Position numbers and translations under genes: made by a program
Part shown: in pieces, positions 47,903-56,544 of the stretch
Layout of the letters: every line of letters starts with the position of its first letter
How positions within the stretch are numbered: position 1 is the first letter of the stretch
Notes under the pieces: model-generated
What the model was told of the DNA's origin: nothing
Databases searched by the model: none
The model's input: only the letters and a program-made list of their open reading frames with translations
Assembly (NCBI GenBank): GCA_035906255.1
Contig: JAMIFM010000037.1
Coordinates: forward strand, 372,001 to 436,000
Length of the DNA: 64,000 bases
DNA from: SB11 sp035906255
Lineage (GTDB): Bacteria; Bacteroidota; Bacteroidia; UBA8524
Reading direction: 5' to 3'

Positions 47903-50797
47903 TTAATTCATGCTTACCGCTTCGGGTTCTGCCATGTAATCTTCCAACGGAGGGCAGGCACAAATCAGGTTACGGTCGCCGTAGGTATTATCTACGCGGC
48001 TCACCGCTGGCCAGAATTTAGCGTGGCGCACCCATGAAGTTGGGAAAGCAGCCTTCTCACGGGTGTAAGCGTGGCTCCAAGTATCGGCCATCACTACTTC
48101 AGCAGTGTGTGGCGAGTTGTGTAATACGTTGTCGTTACGGTCGGCAGTACCTTCCTCAATTTCAATAATCTCACGACGGATGTGAATCATCGCGTCAATA
48201 AACTTATCAAGCTCGGCTTTGGTTTCGCTTTCAGTAGGCTCAACCATGATGGTGTTAGCCACAGGGAACGACATAGTAGGAGCGTGGTAGCCGTAGTCCA
48301 TCAAACGTTTAGCTATATCAGTAGCCTCAACACCTGATGTTTGTTTAAAATGACGGGTATCCAAAATCATTTCGTGGGCACAACGTCCGTTTTTGCCTCT
48401 GTAAAGCACATCGTAGTGGCCTTCCAAACGTTTGGCAATGTAGTTGGCGTTAAATATCGCCCATTTGGTAGCGTTGGTTAAACCGTCGCCACCCATCATA
48501 CGGATATAAGAATATGAAATCAACAAAATGCTGGCACTACCCCAAGGTGCTGCCGAAACGGCTGTAATGGCTTTCTCGCCACCTGTTTTCACCACGGCAT
48601 GGCCGGGTAAAAATGGTTTCAAGTGTTCAGCCACACAAATAGGTCCCATACCGGGGCCACCGCCACCGTGAGGGATACAGAATGTTTTGTGCAAGTTAAG
48701 GTGGCAAACGTCAGCGCCAATCATACCGGGGCTGGTTAGTCCCACTTGGGCATTCATGTTGGCACCGTCCATATATACCTGCCCGCCAAATCCGTGGATA
48801 ATGGCAGTAATTTCTTTTATGGTTTCTTCAAACACACCGTGTGTACTTGGGTAGGTAACCATCAAACAAGCAAGGTTGTCTTTATTAGCTTCGGCTTTAG
48901 CACGTAGGTCTTCTACATCAATGTTACCGTTTTCGTCGGTTTTGGTAACAATTACCTTCATGCCCGCCATTACAGCACTGGCAGGGTTAGTACCGTGTGC
49001 CGATGCAGGTATTAGTGCAATGTTACGGTGGCTTTCGCCTTTGTTTATTAAGTATTCGCGGATAACCAACAAACCTGCATACTCACCTTGTGCGCCGGCG
49101 TTGGGTTGTAATGATGTAGCCGCAAAGCCTGTAATCTCAGCCAAGTAGTTTTCTAATTCAGTAAACACCTGTGCATAGCCTTGTGCTTGTGCCAATGGTG
49201 CAAACGGGTGCAGTTGGTTAAACTCAGGCCAAGTAATGGGTATCATTTCGGCAGTAGCATTTAATTTCATGGTACAAGAACCTAATGAAATCATGCTGTG
49301 TACCAACGAAAGGTCTTTAGCTTCCAAACGCTTTATGTAGCGTAGCATTTCATGCTCGGTATGGAAACTGTTAAATACAGAGTGGGTTAGGTAAGCACTT
49401 GTACGAACAAACTCATTGCCCCAAGTAAGATTAACATTGTTGGCAAGTGTTTTTACATCCACAGTAGCTTTGTCTGATGCTTTAGCAAACAAATCAACCA
49501 ATAGTTGAACGTCGGCCAAAGTAGTAGTTTCATCTAACGAGATACCAATATCGCCGTTTTCAAAATAACGGAAATTTACGCTGTTCTCTTCTGATACTGC
49601 GCGCACTTTAGCAGCGTCAGCACCGCTAAGGCGCAGGGTATCAAAATAAGTATCGTTGGTATTTTTAACGCCTAATTGCTCCAATGCCGCTGCCAATACT
49701 TTGGTTTGGGCATGGGTTTTTTGAGCAATCTTTTTCAAACCGTCAGGTCCGTGATAAACGGCATACATACTTGCCATTACCGATAGTAATACCTGTGCAG
49801 TACAAATGTTGCTGGTGGCTTTTTCGCGTTTAATGTGTTGCTCGCGGGTTTGCAAAGCCATACGCAATGCAGTTTTGCCTTGTGCATCAATAGATACACC
49901 TATGATACGGCCGGGCATACTGCGTTTAAAATCTTCTTTGGTAGCCATGTAGCCGGCGTGAGGGCCACCATAGCCCAAGGGCACACCAAAACGTTGCGAA
50001 GTACCTACTACAATATCAGCACCCCATTCGCCAGGGGCTGTTAGCATGGTTAGGGCAAGCAAATCGGCCAATACCACCACTTTTCCGCCTGCGGCGTGGG
50101 TTTTATCGGCAATGGCTTTGTACGATTTAATATCACCGCTGTTGTTAGGGTATTGTAATACAACGCCCATGTACTCAGCAGTAGGTTCAAATGTTTTATA
50201 ATCACCGATTACCAACTCAATATCCAAAGGAATGGCACGGGTTTTAATTACATCAATGGTTTGAGGGAAAGTTTCCGCATCAACAAACAACTTATTGCCT
50301 TGCGCTTTGCCTTTCAAGTCCATACACATATGCATCGCTTCGGCAGCAGCAGTAGCCTCGTCTAATAGCGAAGCGTTGGCAATTTCCATCCCTGTTAAAT
50401 CCATAACCAAGGTTTGAAAATTGATAAGGGCTTCTAAACGGCCTTGTGCAATCTCAGCTTGGTAAGGGGTGTAGGCAGTGTACCAGCCCGGGTTTTCAGT
50501 AATGTTACGCAATATCACACCGGGAGTGTGGGTGTTGTAGTACCCCATTCCTATGTAGCTCTTGTAAATTTTATTCTTGCTTCCTATGGCTTTCAATGCG
50601 GCCAGAAACTCAGGCTCAGCCATTGATGCGGGCAGGTTTAAGGGCTTTGGTGAACGTATGGCCGCAGGCACGGTCTCGTCAATCAATTGGTCGATGCTGT
50701 TTACGCCAAGGGCTTCCAGCATTTTGCTCAAATCTTCACTGCTCGAGCCGTTGTGGCGGTTCTCAAAGCGGTCGTAATGATGTATAGGAAGAGACAT
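47903..50797 (-). CDS. gcvP: Glycine dehydrogenase (decarboxylating), P protein
   Basis: This 964-residue single-chain P protein decarboxylates glycine with PLP and loads the aminomethyl group onto the lipoyl arm of GcvH, encoded at 2171-2551. It contains both the N-terminal half (PSDELIDETV-like start, YTPYQAEIAQGRLEAL) and the C-terminal PLP half. The PLP lysine is Lys704 in NLHKTFCIPHGGGGPG. The length matches the fused homodimeric form. It has an exact -7 box upstream; no glycine riboswitch is seen in the short leader. Confidence 0.97.
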   Translation of the reverse strand: MSLPIHHYDRFENRHNGSSSEDLSKMLEALGVNSIDQLIDETVPAAIRSPKPLNLPASMAEPEFLAALKAIGSKNKIYKSYIGMGYYNTHTPGVILRNITENPGWYTAYTPYQAEIAQGRLEALINFQTLVMDLTGMEIANASLLDEATAAAEAMHMCMDLKGKAQGNKLFVDAETFPQTIDVIKTRAIPLDIELVIGDYKTFEPTAEYMGVVLQYPNNSGDIKSYKAIADKTHAAGGKVVVLADLLALTMLTAPGEWGADIVVGTSQRFGVPLGYGGPHAGYMATKEDFKRSMPGRIIGVSIDAQGKTALRMALQTREQHIKREKATSNICTAQVLLSVMASMYAVYHGPDGLKKIAQKTHAQTKVLAAALEQLGVKNTNDTYFDTLRLSGADAAKVRAVSEENSVNFRYFENGDIGISLDETTTLADVQLLVDLFAKASDKATVDVKTLANNVNLTWGNEFVRTSAYLTHSVFNSFHTEHEMLRYIKRLEAKDLSLVHSMISLGSCTMKLNATAEMIPITWPEFNQLHPFAPLAQAQGYAQVFTELENYLAEITGFAATSLQPNAGAQGEYAGLLVIREYLINKGESHRNIALIPASAHGTNPASAVMAGMKVIVTKTDENGNIDVEDLRAKAEANKDNLACLMVTYPSTHGVFEETIKEITAIIHGFGGQVYMDGANMNAQVGLTSPGMIGADVCHLNLHKTFCIPHGGGGPGMGPICVAEHLKPFLPGHAVVKTGGEKAITAVSAAPWGSASILLISYSYIRMMGGDGLTNATKWAIFNANYIAKRLEGHYDVLYRGKNGRCAHEMILDTRHFKQTSGVEATDIAKRLMDYGYHAPTMSFPVANTIMVEPTESETKAELDKFIDAMIHIRREIIEIEEGTADRNDNVLHNSPHTAEVVMADTWSHAYTREKAAFPTSWVRHAKFWPAVSRVDNTYGDRNLICACPPLEDYMAEPEAVSMN

Positions 50798-50825
50798 ACT
50801 AATACTTGTTAGTTAAAAAATTTCA

Positions 50826-50833
50826 CAAAGTTA
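50826..50833 (-). promoter_or_regulatory. -7 promoter box upstream of gcvP
   Basis: The minus strand reads TAACTTTG, an exact TAnnTTTG match. It would give a leader of about 22 nt to the gcvP ATG at 50797. Confidence 0.5.
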
Positions 50834-50905
50834 ATGCTTTGGTTGGTTTTTTAAAGGGGGTGGATAAGTGTAGGAATAAGATTCAGTTTTTAAAAAAGTA
50901 GTGAG

Positions 50906-52612
50906 CTAGTTCTTTATAATCCTAGTTGTAATTACTTCTTCCTTAGTCCTAATTCGTATAAAGTAAATCCCGTTTTCAAGACCTGAAACATCAAGGGCAT
51001 TGTTTTCAATTGTTACGGCACTAAATAGTTTACCCGTGATATCAAACACTGAAATAGCTGACCCGTTTATGTCAATGCCATCAATTATTAAAAGACCTGT
51101 AGTTGGGTTGGGGTAGATTTTGATAACTACACCATTAATCGAAGAAATGTTTACGGGAAAGCACTTCTCTTTTACTTCAATGCTAGATAAACAACCAACA
51201 TTATTTCTATTTATTTGACTTTTATTTGCTTTATTGAATAAATAGTTACAAATACTTTCGATGTTACATTGCCTTAGACTATCGTTATTTTCAATTCTTA
51301 CAAGTGTTATACTATCAGGAGATAAATATCTAATTGCATCAATTTTCAAAAGCTTTTTGTTATTCGTTATTACTAACTGACCGTCAACTAACCTTAATTT
51401 TTCAAGACCTTCAAGACTTGTTAATGGCAGATTAAAATTTAGCTTTAAATCGCCATCAATTGACTTTAAGTTGTCTAAACCAGTAAGGTTTTTTAGTAAG
51501 CGCGCAGAAGTAATCTCTAGTCCCTCTCTTCCAATATGACTTAGATTAATTAGCCCGTCTAATGTTTTTAATGAGTCACCACTTATTATTCTTAATCCAT
51601 TAAGAAAGGATACTTTTTCACATCCTTTAAAATTCTTGAGAACTTTGTTTGAAGATACGGTAAGTGTTCCTAAAACACTATCTAAACTAGTAAAAGAGCC
51701 GATTTGCTCAATTAAATTATTTCCTGTGATATTTAAGTTTCCATTAATTATCTTGATACCATCCAATCCAGTTAAACTTTTAAGTGAGTCATTAGTATTT
51801 ATAGTAATATTTTTTATGATCACATTTGATGATGTCAGGTTTTTTAAGTCAACAAGGCTTTTGTTGTTAGAAATCGTTATGTTATCAAGTATGACTTTTG
51901 CATTAAAATTTGGGAATAGTTGTTTTAGCGAGTCATTTTTATCAATTGTTAATTTTCCACGAATAGTATCTAAAGAGTTAAAACCGCTTAAATTGATTAA
52001 GGAGTTGTTGGCTAATATTGTTAAATCTTCAACAAATATTAGTTTGCCAAATCCAGACAGATCTTTTAGCTGGTCATTTGCGCTAATCTTTATACTACTA
52101 TCAACAGTTATTAAAGAACTTAAATCAGATATTGATTGCAAGTGTTTATTGTATTCTATTGTCAAAAATGTACCTATTGATTTTAATGAACCAAGTCCTG
52201 CAAGATTTTTTAATGTGCTGTTATCTTCGATTACTAAATAACCTGTTACTAATTCAAGAGAATCTAAACCCTCCAAATTGGCAAGAAGAGAATTGTGATT
52301 GATTAATAGATTGCCATTTATTTTTCGCAGTGATGTAAGGCCTTTAAGACTTGTTAATTTTGTATATCCAATATGTAGGTTACCAATAGATTTTAGGCGA
52401 CTCAACCCACTTAAATCAGTAATTTCAGGACTTCCGGTGATAACAGAACCTGATATTGATGTGCAATTTGGGTAGTTTATTGGAAATGAGTCAATTTGAC
52501 CTTGACTACTGAAAAGTATTCCATTGGGAAGGCAGCTTTGCCCTTTAACACATGATAATGAAACTGTTAATAATATTAGTAGAGTTGTTAGGTGCTGAAA
52601 GCGCATTTTCAT
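50906..52612 (-). CDS. Secreted leucine-rich/receptor-L-like repeat protein with T9SS sorting domain
   Basis: This 568-residue protein has a signal peptide (about 1-24, SLSCVKGQ). About 18 repeats of 22-26 residues of the form L..L.GL..L..I.G.L.I..N cover about 50-460 (SLKGLTSLRKINGNLLINHN, NLEGLDSLELVTGYLVIEDN), a leucine-rich or receptor-L-domain solenoid. The last about 75 residues (IKIYPNPTTGLLIIDGI ... NGIYFIRIRTKEEVITTRIIKN) are a T9SS type A sorting domain. The DNA is visibly more AT-rich than its neighbours, which may indicate acquisition. The ATG at 52606 is an alternative start. Confidence 0.85.
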   Translation of the reverse strand: MKMRFQHLTTLLILLTVSLSCVKGQSCLPNGILFSSQGQIDSFPINYPNCTSISGSVITGSPEITDLSGLSRLKSIGNLHIGYTKLTSLKGLTSLRKINGNLLINHNSLLANLEGLDSLELVTGYLVIEDNSTLKNLAGLGSLKSIGTFLTIEYNKHLQSISDLSSLITVDSSIKISANDQLKDLSGFGKLIFVEDLTILANNSLINLSGFNSLDTIRGKLTIDKNDSLKQLFPNFNAKVILDNITISNNKSLVDLKNLTSSNVIIKNITINTNDSLKSLTGLDGIKIINGNLNITGNNLIEQIGSFTSLDSVLGTLTVSSNKVLKNFKGCEKVSFLNGLRIISGDSLKTLDGLINLSHIGREGLEITSARLLKNLTGLDNLKSIDGDLKLNFNLPLTSLEGLEKLRLVDGQLVITNNKKLLKIDAIRYLSPDSITLVRIENNDSLRQCNIESICNYLFNKANKSQINRNNVGCLSSIEVKEKCFPVNISSINGVVIKIYPNPTTGLLIIDGIDINGSAISVFDITGKLFSAVTIENNALDVSGLENGIYFIRIRTKEEVITTRIIKN

Positions 52613-52793
52613 AAGTGTAATTCAAAATGCAAAGTTGCAGGAATAGTAATATATCGTCGTAGTAAAATCGAAAATTTTTATGTAACGAGGTATCCACTAC
52701 AACTATCTACCCTGAAAAACAGATATTTCTGAGCTGTTAGTAACCAAGGATAGGAGTGAGATTTGTTCTAATAAAAACCTAATACTTATCGCT

Positions 52794-53822
52794 ATGACAA
52801 TTTCTACTCCAAACCCAAACATTGGCACATTGCCAATGATTTTTGCCCACGCGGCATACAGTGCCGACCCTCAGTCGGTAATCAACCAATACCCCGGCTT
52901 TACCAACGGCTGGAATGTAATATGGGCCAATGATTTCAGCGACCCTAATTATGCTTTTGTTGCCGCCAACGGCAACGAGTGCATGGTGGCCATTCGCGGT
53001 TCTTTGCTTGAATTTAGTAAAGATGCCTACATAAACTGGTTTAAGGAAGATTTAAACGTATTTAGCCAAGACCCTTGGACAACGTTTGTGCCCTCATCAG
53101 TTAGCAGCAACTATAATGCTTGTATTGCCGCAGGTGCAGGTGAAGGGCTGGCTGCTTTGCAAACGATTACAGACCCTACTACCGATGTTAGCTTACCTGA
53201 TTTTTTGGTGGCCAATGTGGCAAACAACAACATGGCCATTACAATTACGGGGCATAGCTTGGGCGGTAATTTGGCCAGCGTGTTTGCCCCTTGGATGCAA
53301 TGGTACTTGAATAACTACGACGGCAGTAATTATTACGGCAACAACACTCCATACCCTTATATGCAGGTATTTACCTTTGCTGCACCTGCTGCGGGTAATG
53401 TTGACTTTGCCGATTACTACAACGCGTTGTTTGCAGAAAACTCATTCCGTTTTTACAACACCAACGACATTATACCCATGTGTCCGTCTGATATAGGCTC
53501 AGTGGCTGATATGTACAGCGGCGGCCCTGATGCCAATGATATAGGTGTAACCATTGACGGCCACCAAATTACCTTGCACGACTTTTTTGACGGGGCACGC
53601 GATGCCGTTGTGTTGGATATGCTTAAAAACGGGTATGTAGCTTATATGCAAACCAATGATTTTGCAGGTAACTTTTCGTTTACGTTGCCAATAGACCCAA
53701 GTTATACTGCCAATACTATTGAGGATTGGATGAAACAAGCGGGCAACCAGCACGCGGGGGTTAACTATTTGGCATATTTCCTTACTCTGCCACAACCGCT
53801 TAAACCTGCTCAAAGTTCATAA
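52794..53822 (+). CDS. Lipase family protein (class 3-like alpha/beta hydrolase)
   Basis: This 342-residue hydrolase has the nucleophile elbow GHSLGG with Ser155 (AITITGHSLGGNLASVFAPW). FRFYNTNDIIPM, with the likely catalytic Asp, follows, and DGHQITLHDFF supplies the candidate His. The start TLPMIFAHAAYSA and YAFVAANGNECMVAIRGS fit class 3 lipases. No signal peptide or T9SS domain is visible, so it appears cytoplasmic or is exported by an unknown route. It has no close operon partners. Confidence 0.82.
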   Translation: MTISTPNPNIGTLPMIFAHAAYSADPQSVINQYPGFTNGWNVIWANDFSDPNYAFVAANGNECMVAIRGSLLEFSKDAYINWFKEDLNVFSQDPWTTFVPSSVSSNYNACIAAGAGEGLAALQTITDPTTDVSLPDFLVANVANNNMAITITGHSLGGNLASVFAPWMQWYLNNYDGSNYYGNNTPYPYMQVFTFAAPAAGNVDFADYYNALFAENSFRFYNTNDIIPMCPSDIGSVADMYSGGPDANDIGVTIDGHQITLHDFFDGARDAVVLDMLKNGYVAYMQTNDFAGNFSFTLPIDPSYTANTIEDWMKQAGNQHAGVNYLAYFLTLPQPLKPAQSS

Positions 53823-53873
53823 TAATTTGCTGTTGCATTAACGGTTATAAAACCCGCTTCTTTTACAATGGTT

Positions 53874-53938
53874 CGTTCCGAATGGTGTTAAACCATTCGG
53901 AACGTTACTTTTAAAAGCCTGAATATAAAATTCAGGCT
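53874..53938. repeat. Palindrome cluster R6
   Basis: CGTTCCGAATGGT (53874-53886) and ACCATTCGGAACG (53892-53904) flank GTTAA. AGCCTGAAT and ATTCAGGCT flank ATAAA at 53916-53938. Both are variants of R3/R4 words with compensated arm changes. No gene is seen in the rest of the 53823-54085 gap. Confidence 0.85.
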
Positions 53939-54085
53939 AATTTTTCTTTTATCGGTGCCCCTTTATCATCTCAGTTGATAAATCTTACATTAAAATAGTA
54001 TAATAAAACGGTTGTGTGACGTTAACATATTGAAACTTCACAGTTGAATAGCTATTTTCGCGTTTTCCTAAAAACAGCAGGTACA

Positions 54086-54811
54086 TTGAGTAACAAATTA
54101 GTAATCATACCCACGTATAACGAGAAGGAGAACATCGAGAGGATGATTAAAAGGGTATTGGCTCTGCCTATGGGGTTTGATTTGCTGATTGTTGACGACT
54201 CTTCGCCCGATGGTACCGGAGCTATCGTGAAGAAACTTATCGGGGAGTTTGACCACCGCTTGCACATTCTTGAACGCAAAACCAAAGACGGTTTAGGCCG
54301 TGCTTATATAGCAGGTTTCCACTGGGGATTGGAGCGTGCCTATGAGTACTTTTTTGAAATAGATGCGGATTTTAGCCACAACCCCGATGATTTGGAACGC
54401 CTTAGCAAAGCTTGTGAAATTGAGGGCTATGATTTGGCCGTAGGTTCACGTTATGTAAAAGGCGTAAACGTTGTAAACTGGCCGATGGGGCGTGTACTGA
54501 TGAGTTACTTTGCCAGCAAATATGTGCGCTTTGTTACCGGCATGAACATTAGCGATACCACCGCAGGATTTGTATGCTATCGCCGCAAATTGTTGGAAGG
54601 CATTGGGTTGGATAAAATTAAGTTTAAGGGCTATGCTTTTCAGATAGAAATGAAATTCAGGGCATGGCGACGCGGTTTTAAAATAACCGAAGTTCCTATC
54701 ATATTTACCGACCGCACTGAAGGCCAATCTAAAATGAGCAAAGGTATCTTTTGGGAAGCCATTGTGGGCGTTGTGCAAATGAAAGTTTCAAGCTGGTTTG
54801 GCCGTTATTAG
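54086..54811 (+). CDS. Polyprenol monophosphomannose synthase-like family 2 glycosyltransferase
   Basis: This 241-residue GT2 enzyme resembles DPM1. It has LVIIPTYNEKENIERMI at the N-terminus, LLIVDDSSPDGTGAIVKKL, the metal-binding FEIDADFSHNPDDLERL (DxD) and GSRYVKGVNVVNWPMGRVLMSYFASKYV. It should transfer a sugar from a nucleotide donor to a polyprenyl phosphate at the membrane; no transmembrane helix is present. The start is TTG at 54086 (MSNKLVIIP). A further upstream TTG at 54044 lies before a weak -7 box (TATTTTCG, 54053-54060) and is unlikely. Confidence 0.87.
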   Translation: MSNKLVIIPTYNEKENIERMIKRVLALPMGFDLLIVDDSSPDGTGAIVKKLIGEFDHRLHILERKTKDGLGRAYIAGFHWGLERAYEYFFEIDADFSHNPDDLERLSKACEIEGYDLAVGSRYVKGVNVVNWPMGRVLMSYFASKYVRFVTGMNISDTTAGFVCYRRKLLEGIGLDKIKFKGYAFQIEMKFRAWRRGFKITEVPIIFTDRTEGQSKMSKGIFWEAIVGVVQMKVSSWFGRY

Positions 54812-55013
54812 CACCAAAACCAACCGCTCTTTATTCAAAATAAATCTTTATATTATCTAAGCAAAAGCTGTCTGTACCAATCAGATAAGTGCTTTTATAC
54901 AAGGCATCCTCAGGGGCAAATTGCTTTGCAGGCACTATTGTTGCGGTGTTTAAGGCTCTTGTAATAGTGAAGGGGTGCAAACGGGGAAGTTTAAATATGG
55001 AGGTAATACTAAA

Positions 55014-56327
55014 ATGAGGCAGGTATTTTTTAAGAGTTTAATTGCCGTTGCGTTACTACTTTTTGTAGTATCTGCACAAGCGCAAAAGAAATCGGACAAG
55101 GAGTTGAGGTTTAATCTTAACGACGATAGCACTCATTACATTAAAGCCACTTTTACTACCCAAGTTTGGGCGCGGCACACCCAAAACAACCCCGGCAGCA
55201 CTATTTTCGGGTACGATGCGCCTACCACTTTTGATATTGGTTTGCGCCGCGTTCGTGCCCAATTATTCGGGCAAATAAGCGACCGTGTGTTTTTGTACAC
55301 CCAGTTCGGTATCAATAATTTTAATGCGATATCAGCCCGAAAAATGCCCGTTTTCTTTCACGATGCGTTGGGTGAATATCACATTACCAAACGTAGTTTG
55401 CACATGGGTATGGGACTAACGGCATGGACAGGGTTTGCGCGTTTTTCATCCCCCTCAGTAGCGTCTATAATGGGCTACGATGCCCCGTTGTTTGAGCAAT
55501 CAACCAATGATGCCACCGACCAGTTTTTGCGTAAATTGAGTGTTTATGCCAAAGGCAAATTGGGCAAACTGGATTACAGGGTGATAATGAGTGACCCGAT
55601 GGCTGCCCAAAACAGCACCGTTGTTTCTCCATTAGGTGTAAACGCTGATTTTTCGGGCAAGCCAGCAAAGCTGCAATACGGCGGGTACTTTATGTACCAG
55701 TTTTTGGATGAGGAGAAAAATACCACACCTTATATGACAGGCACTTATTTAGGTAAGAAAAAGGTATTTAACATAGGGGCAGGTTTTCAATACCAACCGC
55801 AGGTTATGTGGAGGCTGAATGCTACCGATACAGTGTATGAAAACATGAGCCAATTTGCTGTTGATGTATATTACGACCGACCTATGGGCAGTAAAGGTGC
55901 GGCCATATCAGCGTATGCTGCTTTTGTGAACATGGATTTTGGTAAAGGATATTTGCGCAATCTTGGCGTAATGAATCCCGCCAATGGGGTAACCACAGGC
56001 AGCGATAACCTTAACGGGGCGGGTAATGCCTTCCCTATGATGGGCACAGGCAATGTGGTGCAGGCACAGGCAGGGTATTTATTGCCAAAGAATGTATTAG
56101 GAGAGAAGCGCGGCCAACTGATGCCTTATGTAATGGTGATGGCCGCCAATTTTGACCGCCTTTCTGAAACCATGACGGTGTATGACGCTGGGTTAAATTG
56201 GTTTATCGACGGGTATAAGGCAAAACTTACACTGAATTATCAAAACCGTCCGGTGTTTAAGGCTACCGACCAAAAAGTAGGCGAACGCAAAAGCATGGCT
56301 TTAATGCAATTGCAAGTGGCCATTTAA
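55014..56327 (+). CDS. Outer-membrane porin, phosphate-selective O/P-like
   Basis: This 437-residue protein has a signal peptide (MRQVFFKSLIAVALLLFVVSAQAQ). The mature protein is rich in aromatic-ended beta strands (IKATFTTQVWARH, RVRAQLFGQISDRVFLYTQFGI, YGGYFMYQFLDE), as in the OprP/OprO-like porin group. The substrate is unknown. The ATG at 55014 is preceded 10 nt upstream by GGAGG (54999-55003), a rare strong Shine-Dalgarno match in this window. The 203-bp gap before it holds no other gene. Confidence 0.8.
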   Translation: MRQVFFKSLIAVALLLFVVSAQAQKKSDKELRFNLNDDSTHYIKATFTTQVWARHTQNNPGSTIFGYDAPTTFDIGLRRVRAQLFGQISDRVFLYTQFGINNFNAISARKMPVFFHDALGEYHITKRSLHMGMGLTAWTGFARFSSPSVASIMGYDAPLFEQSTNDATDQFLRKLSVYAKGKLGKLDYRVIMSDPMAAQNSTVVSPLGVNADFSGKPAKLQYGGYFMYQFLDEEKNTTPYMTGTYLGKKKVFNIGAGFQYQPQVMWRLNATDTVYENMSQFAVDVYYDRPMGSKGAAISAYAAFVNMDFGKGYLRNLGVMNPANGVTTGSDNLNGAGNAFPMMGTGNVVQAQAGYLLPKNVLGEKRGQLMPYVMVMAANFDRLSETMTVYDAGLNWFIDGYKAKLTLNYQNRPVFKATDQKVGERKSMALMQLQVAI

Positions 56328-56544
56328 GTCGGATATTACCCGAGTACTCTAAGCCCATTTATTGGTAATAATTTACCTAAAATTTAAATTTTTATAACTT
56401 TTTAGCAAATGCTGTTTGTATCAGAAATACTTCCATTTAAATAAGTTATACCGCCAAATATTAGATTTAATATAGCGGTTTTATGCTTAAAAGGTATTAT
56501 TGGAGAGGATATTACTCAATAACTCTCAATCTTTTACAAACAAA

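Noticed and set aside
50798..50905. A glycine riboswitch in front of gcvP
   Set aside because: The gcvP leader predicted from the -7 box is only about 22 nt, too short for the aptamer, and no aptamer-like helices are seen.
51636..52241. A 201-residue open frame on the plus strand inside the leucine-rich gene
   Set aside because: It is the antisense shadow of a repetitive coding sequence; the minus-strand protein has a signal peptide, repeats and a sorting domain.
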